Part shown: piece by piece, positions 44,205-53,411 of the stretch
How the letters are laid out: every line of letters begins with the position of its first letter
Position numbering within the stretch: the stretch's first letter is position 1
Assembly: GCF_002858675.1 (NCBI RefSeq)
Contig: NZ_PJZF01000001.1
Span: 585,391 to 649,390, forward strand
Length of the DNA stretch: 64,000 nucleotides
Direction: 5' to 3'
Source: Chimaeribacter californicus
Lineage (GTDB): Bacteria; Pseudomonadota; Gammaproteobacteria; Enterobacterales; Enterobacteriaceae
Position numbers and translations under genes: made by a program
The notes under the pieces: model-generated
The model's database searches: none
Told to the model about the DNA's origin: nothing
What the model saw: only the letters and a program-made list of their open reading frames with translations

Positions 44205-46979
44205 ATGCGCAAAGATGATCTGCTGACCTTTCTGATGAACCAGACGGATTTTTTTAACCCCGCCGATCGCAGCGAGGTGTTTACTGCCGCCTACCTTGCC
44301 CGGCGTTTTGGATTACAACGCAACACCGCCAGCCACTACCTGAATCAGTGTGTGGCCCAGGGGCTGCTGATAAAGATTAACACCCGCCCGGTTTATTTCC
44401 TGCATCACCAGGCATTTGAGCAACAGTTTTACCCGCTGTCGAAACATGAGTACGCCGGCATGGATGAACTGCTGGCTGACAACCAAGAGCCGCCCGAGGT
44501 ACACGACCACTTTGCGCTTTTAATCGGTTATGACGGCTCACTGAAAAAGCCGATTGAGCAGCTTAAAACCGCCCTGTTCTACCCGGATGGCGGCCTGCCG
44601 TTGCTGATCACCGGCGACAGCGGCACGGGCAAGAGCTATCTGGCGCAGCTTATGCACCATTACGCTATCAGCCAGGCACTGATTGAGCCGGATGCGCCCT
44701 TTGTCGCTTTTAACTGTGCGCAGTACGCCAATAACCCTGAGTTGCTGGCCAGTAACCTGTTTGGGTATATAAAAGGTGCGTTCACCGGTGCGCAGAGCGA
44801 CAAACCCGGCGCGTTTGAAGCGGCCAACGGCGGGATTTTATTTTTAGATGAGGTACACCGGTTACACGCAGAGGGGCAAGAGAAACTCTTTACCTGGCTC
44901 GACCGGGGTGAAATCTACCGCGTCGGGGAAACTGCACAGGGCCGCCCGGTCTCAGTGCGGCTTATTTTCGCCACCACCGAAGAGATCCACAGCACTTTTT
45001 TAACCACCTTTATACGCCGCATCCCTATCCAGGTGGTGCTGCCGGCACTGGAGAGCCGTGGCCGGAAAGAGAAAGAGGCACTGATCCTGCAATTTTTCTG
45101 GCTGGAGGCAAAAAAAGTGGCGCGGCGCTTAAGCCTCAGCCCGCGTCTGCTGTCGGTGATGACGCACTACGTCTATCGCGGCAATGTGGGTGAATTAAAA
45201 AATAGCGTGAAATATGCGGTGGCCTCCGCGTTTGCCATGCAGAACAGCCAGGAGATGCTGCGTATTTCGATTCACCACCTGCCGGAAACGGTGATGGCGC
45301 AAATCCCGGCACTCAACGATCCCCCGGGCGGGAACGCCCAGGATATTGTGCTGGATCAGGAGACCCGCCTGCCCTGGCTTCTGCATCACCCCGATCCGCT
45401 TAACCTGCTGATCGGGGATACGCAGCGCACGATCCTGGCGCAGTTTGAGCTTTACTGTGCCGGAAATACCGGGTGGGACGCGTGTGAAAAGCGCATCGGC
45501 CATGAGATCGACATGCTGTTTGACCGGCTGGTGTTTGACAACCGCGACCGCAGCCATTCCCAGATGCTGTTGCTGACCACCAGCCAGGTTCGTGATGAGT
45601 TTTACCGTCTGGAGAAAAGTTACCATATCCACTTCAACGGCAACGGAATCTACGCCCTCGCCCACTACCTGACCCACTGCCGCCATGAGGCTTCGCCCCC
45701 GGCGCAGGTTGAGCTGTGCCGCCAGTTTACCGTCTGGCTGGAGAAAAAATACCCGTTGCTGACGCGGTTCGGGCAGGAGGTGCTGGCTGCCGTGGCGCGC
45801 AGGCTGGATATTAAAACCCAACCTGTTGATTTGATTTTACTTACCCTGTGGCTTAACAATCTCGGTGTGCAGAATACCACGCTGGTGACCAAAGCCGTGA
45901 TCCTGGCGCATGGCTATGCGACCGCCAGCAGTATCGCCAATGTTGCCAACCGGTTGCTGAAACAGAATGTGTTTGAGTCGTTTGATATGCCGCTGGACGT
46001 CACCCCAGAAGCCATAGCCCAGGAAGTGATGGCCTATCTGGCGCATAACCCGCTGGCCGCCAGCCTGATGATCCTGGTGGATATGGGCTCGCTGACCGAT
46101 ATTCACCACTATTTTAGCCGCGCCCTGACCACGCCGGTGGCTATCATCAACAATGTCTCGACCCGGATGGCGCTCTATGTCGGCGAACGCATCCTGCATG
46201 GCGATCGCCTGGAGGATATCACCGCGCAGGTTGCAGGCGATCTGCCGGTTGAGCAACAGATCATCTGGCCATGCCGCAACAAACCCCGGGCGATCATCAC
46301 GACCTGCGCCACCGGCATCGGGGCCGCAGCCAACCTGAGTACCCTGCTGAAAGCGAGTATCCCGGCGGAACTGGCGATTGAGGTCGTTGCCTATGAGCAT
46401 GAGGTGCTGACTGATTCCGCGCGCCGGGCCCCGATCTTCTCCCGCTTCGAGGTGCTGGCTATCGTCGGCACGCTGGACCCGCATATCCCTGCTATCCCTT
46501 ATCTCTCGCTGGAGACGCTGATTGCCGGCCAGGGCGGCGACACGGTCATGACCATTTTCCGGGGGTTGATTGCCCCGGAAGGCGTTGCTGAAATTAATAA
46601 CCTGATAATTAAGAACTTTTCCCTGCGGCGGGTCATTGAGTCAGTGACGATCCTGGATACCGGAAAAGTGATCAATCAGGTTGAGCAGTTCTTTATGCGC
46701 TATGAACACCTGGCCGGGATGCAGGTGCCGAATGATAAGAAAGTCGCGCTCTATATTCATATCAGTTGCCTGATAGAGCGGCTGATCCGCCAGGCGGCAA
46801 TTCAGTCATGGCCGGTGGCGCATAAACAGTGTCAACGCCGGTATCTTATTCCGCTCCGGGAAGCCTTTAGTGTCATTGAGAGCAGTTACAGTGTCAATAT
46901 TCCTGAAACCGAGCTCTATTACGTGCACGATATTCTCTATTCTGAGACAGAATTTATTCAATACGATCAGGAGTTTTAA
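44205..46979 (+). CDS. gfrR: Sigma-54 activator, LevR/GfrR type
   Basis: The 924-residue regulator has an N-terminal winged helix (about 20-60), a sigma-54 AAA+ domain with Walker A GDSGTGKS (137-144), GAFTGA (191-196) and Walker B ILFLDEVHRL (211-220), then PTS-regulation domains, an EIIA-like segment (LAASLMILVDMGSLTDIHHY) and an EIIB-like region with ATGIGAAANL. This is the LevR plan. It should sense PTS phosphorylation and drive the adjacent operon from the -24/-12 promoter at 47019. The ATG at 44205 follows AAGGAG by 8 bases. Confidence 0.92.
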   Translation: MRKDDLLTFLMNQTDFFNPADRSEVFTAAYLARRFGLQRNTASHYLNQCVAQGLLIKINTRPVYFLHHQAFEQQFYPLSKHEYAGMDELLADNQEPPEVHDHFALLIGYDGSLKKPIEQLKTALFYPDGGLPLLITGDSGTGKSYLAQLMHHYAISQALIEPDAPFVAFNCAQYANNPELLASNLFGYIKGAFTGAQSDKPGAFEAANGGILFLDEVHRLHAEGQEKLFTWLDRGEIYRVGETAQGRPVSVRLIFATTEEIHSTFLTTFIRRIPIQVVLPALESRGRKEKEALILQFFWLEAKKVARRLSLSPRLLSVMTHYVYRGNVGELKNSVKYAVASAFAMQNSQEMLRISIHHLPETVMAQIPALNDPPGGNAQDIVLDQETRLPWLLHHPDPLNLLIGDTQRTILAQFELYCAGNTGWDACEKRIGHEIDMLFDRLVFDNRDRSHSQMLLLTTSQVRDEFYRLEKSYHIHFNGNGIYALAHYLTHCRHEASPPAQVELCRQFTVWLEKKYPLLTRFGQEVLAAVARRLDIKTQPVDLILLTLWLNNLGVQNTTLVTKAVILAHGYATASSIANVANRLLKQNVFESFDMPLDVTPEAIAQEVMAYLAHNPLAASLMILVDMGSLTDIHHYFSRALTTPVAIINNVSTRMALYVGERILHGDRLEDITAQVAGDLPVEQQIIWPCRNKPRAIITTCATGIGAAANLSTLLKASIPAELAIEVVAYEHEVLTDSARRAPIFSRFEVLAIVGTLDPHIPAIPYLSLETLIAGQGGDTVMTIFRGLIAPEGVAEINNLIIKNFSLRRVIESVTILDTGKVINQVEQFFMRYEHLAGMQVPNDKKVALYIHISCLIERLIRQAAIQSWPVAHKQCQRRYLIPLREAFSVIESSYSVNIPETELYYVHDILYSETEFIQYDQEF

Positions 46980-47018
46980 CCGCCGCTGCCCGCCTGCCCC
47001 GCTCTCCGACACTTTATC

Positions 47019-47034
47019 TGGCATGCGGGTTGCA
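47019..47034 (+). promoter_or_regulatory. Sigma-54 (-24/-12) promoter of the gfr operon
   Basis: TGGCATGCGGGTTGCA matches the sigma-54 consensus TGGCAC-N5-TTGCA with one difference. It lies 37 bases before the IIA gene and 40 bases after the sigma-54 activator gene, exactly where expected. Confidence 0.9.
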
Positions 47035-47070
47035 ATACCTCTATGGAGCAATGTCTATTTTGAGGTCAGG

Positions 47071-47493
47071 ATGAAACGTCACTATATATTTGCCAGCCAC
47101 GGCAGGTTTGCCGAAGGAATATTACATTCAGTCGAACTTATTTTAGGCAAGCAGGCGAATATTCATACGCTCTGCGCCTATCTGGAAGAGGAAGAAGATG
47201 TCACTGCGCGTATTGAGGCGTTAATGGATTCCTTTAGTCAGGAGGATGAATTAATCATCCTGACCGATATTTTCGCCGGCAGTATCAACAACGAATTTAT
47301 CCGCTTTATTCACCGCCCGCATGTCCATTTACTGGCCGGTATGAATTTACCGCTGATTATTGAGATGCTGATTGCGCCCCCCGGCGGGGATACAGCGGCA
47401 TTAATCGGTGAGTCCCTGAGCAACGCGCGGGAAAGCCTCCAGTACTGCAACCAAACCCTTCATTCTGTTGAGCTAGTTGACCGGGATTTTTAA
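47071..47493 (+). CDS. gfrA: PTS mannose-family IIA component (GfrA-like)
   Basis: The 140-residue protein starts MKRHYIFASHGRFAEGIL; His10 is the phosphorylation site of mannose-family IIA domains. DIFAGSINNEFIRF and MNLPLIIEMLI are conserved. The ATG at 47071 follows TGAGG and is preferred over an upstream frame extension that would overlap the promoter. First gene of the PTS-SIS operon. Confidence 0.9.
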   Translation: MKRHYIFASHGRFAEGILHSVELILGKQANIHTLCAYLEEEEDVTARIEALMDSFSQEDELIILTDIFAGSINNEFIRFIHRPHVHLLAGMNLPLIIEMLIAPPGGDTAALIGESLSNARESLQYCNQTLHSVELVDRDF

Positions 47494-47506
47494 TAAGGAG
47501 AGCCAT

Positions 47507-47977
47507 ATGATCACACTGCTGCGGGTCGATCACCGTTTATTACATGGTCAGGTCGCCTTTTCCTGGACACAGTTTATCGGTGCCGACTGCATTCTGATTG
47601 CTAATGACAACGTACCCAATGATGAATTACGCAAAACCACCATTAAGCTGGCAAAACCCCCTTCGGTAAAACTGGTGATCAAAACCATTGCTGACGCTGC
47701 CGAGGCGTTAAAAAGCGGCGTCACCGATAAATACCGCCTGTTTATTGTGGTGGAATCGGTCAAGGATGCCTGGCGGCTGGCGAAAGCGATCCCCGAAATT
47801 ACCAGCATTAATCTGGGCGGCGTGAAAGCCCGGGAGGGAAGCCGCACAATTTCAAAGGCGATTAATTTACTGCCGGACGAGATAACCCAGCTGAATGAAT
47901 TAATCCGGGCGGGCACGGAAGTGGAAATCCGGCAAGTGCCCAATGACCGGAAGGTCTTATTTAATGAGTGTGTCTGA
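47507..47977 (+). CDS. gfrB: PTS mannose-family IIB component (GfrB-like)
   Basis: The 156-residue protein contains LLRVDHRLLHGQVAFSW; His13 in LLHGQV is the phosphohistidine site. NLGGVKAREGSRTISKAI also fits the family. Start 13 bases after gfrA with AAGGAG upstream. It passes phosphate from IIA to the incoming sugar. Confidence 0.9.
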   Translation: MITLLRVDHRLLHGQVAFSWTQFIGADCILIANDNVPNDELRKTTIKLAKPPSVKLVIKTIADAAEALKSGVTDKYRLFIVVESVKDAWRLAKAIPEITSINLGGVKAREGSRTISKAINLLPDEITQLNELIRAGTEVEIRQVPNDRKVLFNECV

Positions 47978-47992
47978 TCCCAGGGGGAAACA

Positions 47993-48769
47993 ATGGTAGA
48001 GGCACTGTTACTTGGGCTGGTTGCATTTATTGCGCAGTCAGAATATGCACTCGGCACCTCCCTGATTTCCCGCCCTATCGTCACCGGGCTGCTGACAGGG
48101 CTGGTACTGGGGGATGTGCAGACCGGGATCATTATGGGCGCAACGCTGGAGCTGGCGTTTATCGGGTCATTCTCTGTCGGGGCGTCTATCCCGCCGGACG
48201 TGGTGACCGGCGGCATTCTGGGGGTGGCGTTCGCCATTACCTCCGGTGCCGGTACCGAGACCGCCCTGCTGCTGGGGTTGCCGATCGCCACGCTGACACT
48301 GGTCTTGAAAAATATCTATCTCGGGCTGTTTATCCCGCTGCTGAATCAGCGGGCGGATGCCTGTGCCGCGCAGGCGGATACGCGCGGTATTGAGCGGATG
48401 CACCTGGTGGCCGGGTTTGGGATGTCGCTGATGCTGGCGGCGGTAGTGGCCTTCTCCTTCCTGGTGGGGAGTGACACCGTGAAGGCGTTGCTGGAGGCTA
48501 TCCCGGAGTTCATCAAACATGGGCTGAGTGTGGCCACCGGCATTATCCCGGCCCTGGGCTTCGCCATGCTGGCGCGGCTGTTAATCACTAAACGGGTTGC
48601 GCCCTACTTTTTCCTGGGCTTTGTCCTGATGGCCTACCTGAAAATCCCTGTGACGGGCATTGCTATCCTCGGCGCAATCATCGCCGTGATCATGGTGAAC
48701 ATGACCCGCCTGAATGAACGCACGACAGCACGACAAGGAGCCGGGCATGACAATGAAGATGATTTCTGA
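47993..48769 (+). CDS. gfrC: PTS mannose-family IIC membrane component (GfrC-like)
   Basis: The 258-residue protein is very hydrophobic, with LISRPIVTGLLTGLVLGDVQ and MGATLELAFIGSFSVGASIPPDV typical of IIC of the mannose family. It forms the membrane channel with IID. It starts 15 bases after gfrB and its last 23 bases overlap gfrD. Confidence 0.92.
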   Translation: MVEALLLGLVAFIAQSEYALGTSLISRPIVTGLLTGLVLGDVQTGIIMGATLELAFIGSFSVGASIPPDVVTGGILGVAFAITSGAGTETALLLGLPIATLTLVLKNIYLGLFIPLLNQRADACAAQADTRGIERMHLVAGFGMSLMLAAVVAFSFLVGSDTVKALLEAIPEFIKHGLSVATGIIPALGFAMLARLLITKRVAPYFFLGFVLMAYLKIPVTGIAILGAIIAVIMVNMTRLNERTTARQGAGHDNEDDF

Positions 48770-49607
48770 CGGGCAGGCGGTTGAAGCCGTTAAAACCACG
48801 GAGCCGGCAGGCGCGCTGTCGGCGAGAGATCTACGCCGCGTCTTCTGGCGCTCTTTCCAGATGGAGTTTTCCTGGAACTATGAACGGCAGATGAACCTGG
48901 CATTTGTTTACGCGTTAATCCCGGTGCTGAAAAAACTCTACCCGCATAAAGAGGATCTGGCCGGGGCGCTGAAGCGGCATCTGGTGTTCTTTAATACCAC
49001 ACCGCACATCGTCACCCTGATCCTTGGTATCACGGCAGCCATGGAGGAGAAGAACAGCCACCAGCGGGACATGGATGCCGCCTCGGTAGATAACGTCAAG
49101 GCGTCGCTGATGGGGCCGCTGGCCGGACTGGGGGATTCGTTTTTCTGGGGCACCCTGCGCCTGATTGCCACCGGCATCGGCACCAGCCTGGCGTTGAAAG
49201 GCAGCCTCCTCGGGCCGCTGCTTTTCCTGCTGGTGTTTAACGTGCCGCATATTGCGCTGCGCTACCTCTTTACGCGCTGGGGTTATGTGCTGGGCACCGG
49301 GGTGCTGCAACGGGTGCAACAGAGCGGGATGATGGAGAGCCTGACCTTCGGGGCCTCGATCATCGGCCTGATGGTGGTGGGCGGTATGACCGCCTCGATG
49401 ATCGACATCACCATCCCGCTCACCTTCGGCAGTGGGGAAGCCAAAACCCAGGTGCAGTCAGTTATCAATGATGTGATGCCCTGCCTGCTGCCGCTGCTGA
49501 GTTTCGGTGCGGTTTACTGGCTGCTGGGGAAAAAGGTGAAACCCTTAGCGATTTTGGCTGGCATGGCGGTCGTGGGTATCGCCGGTTCCTGGCTGGGCAT
49601 ACTTTAA
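48747..49607 (+). CDS. gfrD: PTS mannose-family IID membrane component (GfrD-like)
   Basis: The 286-residue protein has SFQMEFSWNYERQMNLAFVY, HLVFFNTTPHIVTLILG, SLMGPLAGLGDSFFWGTLR and a hydrophobic C-terminus, the IID pattern. The ATG at 48747 is preceded by AAGGAG; the frame also opens upstream at 48714, but that lacks a ribosome site. Partner of GfrC. Confidence 0.92.
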   Translation: MTMKMISDGQAVEAVKTTEPAGALSARDLRRVFWRSFQMEFSWNYERQMNLAFVYALIPVLKKLYPHKEDLAGALKRHLVFFNTTPHIVTLILGITAAMEEKNSHQRDMDAASVDNVKASLMGPLAGLGDSFFWGTLRLIATGIGTSLALKGSLLGPLLFLLVFNVPHIALRYLFTRWGYVLGTGVLQRVQQSGMMESLTFGASIIGLMVVGGMTASMIDITIPLTFGSGEAKTQVQSVINDVMPCLLPLLSFGAVYWLLGKKVKPLAILAGMAVVGIAGSWLGIL

Positions 49608-49617
49608 GGAAAATATC

Positions 49618-50682
49618 ATGAGCGAAACCATGCTGACCTATATCTATGACGAACCTGACGCGCTGGCAAACATCGTCAGGGAATACACGGACACCCTGTT
49701 GCCGTTAACCAGGCACCTGCACGGACGGCAGATAAATAAAGTCATGATGCTGGCCACCGGCTCCTCCTACAACGCCGCGCTGTGCGCCCGCTGCTATTTT
49801 GAACACACCTTCGGCATTCTGGTGGAGATTAAAGAGCCGTACCATTTCACCCACTATGAACGGATCGACCCGTCCACCTCCCTGGTGCTGGCAATCTCCC
49901 AGAGCGGCAAGAGCGCCTCGACCCTGGCGGCGATGCAAAAGGTACAGGCGTCAGGCATTCCGGTGTTCTGCCTGACGTCAGACCCCACCAGCCCGGCCGC
50001 GCAGGCCGCCGACGGCGTGCTCGACCTCAATACCGGCATTGAGCGCGTCGGGTTTGTGACCCGGGGGTTCAGCGCCACCGTGCTGAACCTGTTGTTGATC
50101 GCCCTGCTGATTGCCGGGCATCAGGGCACGATCGGCGTCACGGAGGCGCAGGCTGAGCGCCGTATGCTTCAGGATCTGGCACAGGCTCTGCCGGGGGTGA
50201 TTGAGAAAAGTGAAGCCTTTATCCGGCGTCACCGTTCCGCCTGGCAGGCCGCGTCGCGCTACGTGGCGATTGGCTATGGGGCCCTGGTGGGCGTCGCGCG
50301 GGAAGCGGAAACCAAGTTCACCGAAACCGTGCGGCTGCCTGCCAGCGGGTTCGAACTGGAAGCCTATATGCACGGCCCCTATCTGGAGGCAAACCCCTCA
50401 CATTTACTGTTCTTTATTGAAGATCAGAAAAATAGCAGGTTGCGGGCGCTGCGCGATTATATGCATCCCCATGTCAGCCAGGTTTTCACGATCACGCTGG
50501 ATGATGATGACGCGTCTGACACGGTATTGTCGCTGGGTGTGCCGGTCAGCCACCCGCTTTCCCCCCTGCTGCTGATTGTGCCGTTCCAGTTATTGTCCTT
50601 CCACATTGCCGCCCTGCGCGGTGTGGATCTCAGCCTCCGTATTTTTGATGACTTTGACCGGGTATTAAAAAGCAAAATCTAA
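49618..50682 (+). CDS. gfrE: SIS-domain deglycase (GfrE-like)
   Basis: The 354-residue protein has two SIS domains with LATGSSYNAALCARCYFE and LAISQSGKSASTLAAMQK. In the Salmonella gfr operon GfrE and GfrF are SIS-domain deglycases for glucoselysine 6-phosphate and fructoselysine 6-phosphate. This gene is fifth in the operon, so the GfrE assignment is by position and family. Which substrate it splits cannot be fixed from sequence. Confidence 0.78.
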   Translation: MSETMLTYIYDEPDALANIVREYTDTLLPLTRHLHGRQINKVMMLATGSSYNAALCARCYFEHTFGILVEIKEPYHFTHYERIDPSTSLVLAISQSGKSASTLAAMQKVQASGIPVFCLTSDPTSPAAQAADGVLDLNTGIERVGFVTRGFSATVLNLLLIALLIAGHQGTIGVTEAQAERRMLQDLAQALPGVIEKSEAFIRRHRSAWQAASRYVAIGYGALVGVAREAETKFTETVRLPASGFELEAYMHGPYLEANPSHLLFFIEDQKNSRLRALRDYMHPHVSQVFTITLDDDDASDTVLSLGVPVSHPLSPLLLIVPFQLLSFHIAALRGVDLSLRIFDDFDRVLKSKI

Positions 50683-50706
50683 GTCCACCTTCAGGAGAAA
50701 TACATC

Positions 50707-51717
50707 ATGTTAGGGTTTAACCAAGACGAGTACCTGACCAGTGCCCGTGAGATCATTGCTGCGCGCCATACGGCGGAACAGGTCGCGCAAGAGATCCATA
50801 ACGCCGGGTTCAGCAACCTCTTTTTTGCCTCTGTGGGTGGCTCGCTGGCCCCGATGATGGCGATTCAGGAGTTTGCCAAGGAGATGACCGGCCTGCCGGT
50901 ATTTACCGAGCAGGCGGCGGAGCTTATCGCCAAAGGCAACAAAAGGCTCACCAGTACCTCGGTGGTGATTACGCTGTCAAAATCGGGCGATACCCGGGAG
51001 TCGGTGGAGATTGCCCGCTGGTGCCGTGAACAGGGCATCCGCGTGGTGGCCATTACCCGGGAGGCGAACTCGCCGCTGGCACAGGCCGCAACCTGGCATA
51101 TCCCGATGCGCCATAAAAACGGTGTGGAATTTGAGTATATGCTGCTGTTCTGGCTCTTCTTCCGCCTGCTCTCCCTGAACGGTGATTTTGACGCCTACGC
51201 GCGGTTTGCGTCACAGCTGGAACGGCTGCCGGAGAACCTGTTGCGCGCCAAACGTCAGTTTGACAGCCGGGCGGCGGAGATCGCCCACCGGTACCATCAG
51301 GCAGACTATATGATGTGGGTAGGCGGCGGCGAGATGTGGGGGGAAGTCTACCTGTTCTCGATGTGTATTCTTGAGGAGATGCAGTGGAAACGTACTAAGG
51401 CGGTGACCTCGGCGGAATTCTTCCACGGTACGCTGGAGTTGCTGGAGAAGGAGACACCGCTGTTCCTGGTCAAAGGTGAAGGGCCATGCCGGGCGCTGGA
51501 TGAGCGGGTGGAACGCTTCGCTGAGAAGGTCGGTACACAGGCGGTGGTGATTGACCCACGCGACTATGCGCTGGAGGGAATAGATAACGACTTTCGATGG
51601 TTGATGGCCCCCTGCCTGGTCTCTACGCTGCTGGTTGACCGGCTGGCGGCGCATTTTGAGCACCAGACCGGCCACAGCCTGGACATCCGCCGTTACTATC
51701 GACAGTTTGAGTATTAA
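50707..51717 (+). CDS. gfrF: SIS-domain fructoselysine-6-phosphate deglycase (GfrF/FrlB-like)
   Basis: The 336-residue protein resembles FrlB: FFASVGGSLAPMMAIQEFAKE, VVITLSKSGDTRESVEIARWC, FEYMLLFWLFFRLL and SAEFFHGTLELLEKETPLF. FrlB-type enzymes split fructoselysine 6-phosphate into glucose 6-phosphate and lysine. Together with gfrABCD this makes an import-and-cleave pathway for glycated amino acids. It starts 24 bases after gfrE and ends 12 bases before a hairpin. Confidence 0.85.
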   Translation: MLGFNQDEYLTSAREIIAARHTAEQVAQEIHNAGFSNLFFASVGGSLAPMMAIQEFAKEMTGLPVFTEQAAELIAKGNKRLTSTSVVITLSKSGDTRESVEIARWCREQGIRVVAITREANSPLAQAATWHIPMRHKNGVEFEYMLLFWLFFRLLSLNGDFDAYARFASQLERLPENLLRAKRQFDSRAAEIAHRYHQADYMMWVGGGEMWGEVYLFSMCILEEMQWKRTKAVTSAEFFHGTLELLEKETPLFLVKGEGPCRALDERVERFAEKVGTQAVVIDPRDYALEGIDNDFRWLMAPCLVSTLLVDRLAAHFEHQTGHSLDIRRYYRQFEY

Positions 51718-51728
51718 TCATGCCGCTG

Positions 51729-51755
51729 CCGGGAGCACTTGCGCTCCCGGTCGTT
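51729..51755 (+). terminator. Hairpin at the end of the gfr operon
   Basis: CCGGGAGC-ACTTGC-GCTCCCGG is a perfect 8-bp stem followed by TCGTTT, 11 bases after the last gene. Confidence 0.7.
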
Positions 51756-51874
51756 TCCCGCCACGCATACCTTAACCCGTCCTTTACTTCCTTATTATCA
51801 CGCCCTGCCCGCGTTAACCGCCCTTACACCACTAACACGCAGATAACGCTGAACAATTTAACGCGGCGTTTGAT

Positions 51875-51982
51875 GTGACGTTGTCACTTGGCTGCCTCAG
51901 GCGGCGGCCTGATAAACCAGTTTTCACCGAGAGAGCTTCCGTGACGTTGTCACTATAAGTACCCTTAATGTGACCTTGTCAC
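51875..51982. promoter_or_regulatory. Three GTGAC-N3-GTCAC palindromes
   Basis: GTGACGTTGTCAC at 51875-51887 and again at 51941-51953, and GTGACCTTGTCAC at 51970-51982. Starts are 66 and 29 bases apart. They lie in the otherwise empty 51.76-52.10 kb space between the convergent gfr operon and sugar dehydrogenase gene, away from any start codon. The half sites resemble CRP halves, but the spacing is one base too short. Confidence 0.6.
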
Positions 51983-52103
51983 AAAATATAATGGGTGTTT
52001 ATTGCAGGATACAGGCGATAACGGGAAATGCAGAAAGGAGGAAAGTGGCCGGCCAGTGTCAGGAAAAAACCGGCACCGGCTGTGCAAGCCGGTGCCGTTC
52101 AGG

Positions 52104-53411
52104 TTACGGCGTACCCGCCGCCGTGACACGCCAGACCACGTTACCGGCATCATCGGCGATCAGCAGGCCGCCCTGCTGGTCTTGCGCCAGCCCGACCGGC
52201 AGGCCGCGCACCTCTTTCTGGTCATCCGTCAGGAACCCGGTCACCACCGGCCTTGGCTCGCCCACCGGTTTGCCGTCGCGGAATGCCACCCACGAGACGC
52301 GGTAACCGTTCAGCGGTTTGCGGTTCCAGCTGCCGTGCTCACTGATGAATGCCCCGCCGCGGTACTCTTCCGGCAGGTTGGTGCCGGTGTAGAACAGGAG
52401 GCCGAGCGGTGCCACGTGGGAGCTGAGGGCGTAATCCGGCTTGATCGCCTTCTCCACCAGATCCGGCCGCTGCGGGCGGACGCGCTGGTCAATATGCTGG
52501 CCATAGTAGCTGTAGGGCCAGCCGTAGAAGCCGCCCTCCTGCACCGAGGTCATGTAGTCCGGCACCAGGTCGGCCCCAATCTCATCCCTTTCGTTGACAA
52601 TTGCCCACAACTTGCCGGTCTGCGGCTCCCACTGCAACCCGGTGGGGTTGCGCAGGCCGCTGGCATAGACCCGGCTCGCCCCGCTGGCGGTGTCCACTTC
52701 CAGCACGGCGGCGCGGCGGTACTCGTTGCCGAGGCCGTTCTCGGTGATGTTACTGTTGGAGCCGATACCGACATACAGCTTACTGCCGTCAGGGCTGGCC
52801 AACAGGGATTTGGTCCAGTGGTGGTTGATTGGCCCGCCGGGCAGATCCGCCAGCTCGACACCCGGGTCGGTGATCCGGGTGGCGCCGGGCGTGTAAGAAT
52901 ATTTCCTGATTGCATCAGCATTGGCGACATACAGCGTGTTACCAATCAGCTGCACGCCAAACGGTGAATAGAGGTGCTCCAGGAAAATGTGCTTCTCCCA
53001 GGTGCCGTTGTTGTTGCGCAGCAGCGTGATGCGGTTACCGCCCGGCCCGCCCTTGCCGGAGGACTGCTGCACCACCCCCATGATCAGCTGCTTCGGCCGG
53101 TTCGGCGTTTTTGACGGGCCGTTGGCCTCGGCCACCAGCACATCATTATTCGGCAGCACATAGAGCTGGCGTGGGTGCATCAGGCCATCGGCCACTTTCT
53201 CAATTTTCAGCCCGGCGGGCACTTTCGGGGTTTCCCCCGCTTTCCAGGCGACGCCGCTTGGCACCTGCATCGGCGGCAGCAGAAAGTTTTTCGCTTCCGG
53301 CAGCTGCGGGTCGGGGCCGACCTGCTTGTTAGGGTCGAGGGTGCCGCCATTATCACAGCCGGCCAGGATCACGGAGAGTGCCAGGAGGGAGAGCGTACGC
53401 AGGTTTCTCAT
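52104..53411 (-). CDS. PQQ-type sugar (sorbosone-like) dehydrogenase lipoprotein
   Basis: The 435-residue protein has a lipobox (VILAGC, Cys19) and a six-bladed beta-propeller of the glucose/sorbosone dehydrogenase family, with LYVLPNNDVLVAEANGPSKT, YSPFGVQLIGNTLYVANADA, YRGGAFISEHGSWNRKPLNG and QGGLLIADDAGNVVWRV. Such enzymes oxidise sugars in the periplasm with PQQ. Its start overlaps the end of the DUF2231 membrane gene by 4 bases, suggesting that the membrane protein takes electrons or anchors it. Confidence 0.85.
   Translation of the reverse strand: MRNLRTLSLLALSVILAGCDNGGTLDPNKQVGPDPQLPEAKNFLLPPMQVPSGVAWKAGETPKVPAGLKIEKVADGLMHPRQLYVLPNNDVLVAEANGPSKTPNRPKQLIMGVVQQSSGKGGPGGNRITLLRNNNGTWEKHIFLEHLYSPFGVQLIGNTLYVANADAIRKYSYTPGATRITDPGVELADLPGGPINHHWTKSLLASPDGSKLYVGIGSNSNITENGLGNEYRRAAVLEVDTASGASRVYASGLRNPTGLQWEPQTGKLWAIVNERDEIGADLVPDYMTSVQEGGFYGWPYSYYGQHIDQRVRPQRPDLVEKAIKPDYALSSHVAPLGLLFYTGTNLPEEYRGGAFISEHGSWNRKPLNGYRVSWVAFRDGKPVGEPRPVVTGFLTDDQKEVRGLPVGLAQDQQGGLLIADDAGNVVWRVTAAGTP

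Noticed and set aside
51875..51982. The three TGTGAC..GTCAC sites as CRP sites
   Set aside because: CRP needs TGTGA-N6-TCACA; here the spacer is five bases, so the two half sites are out of register.
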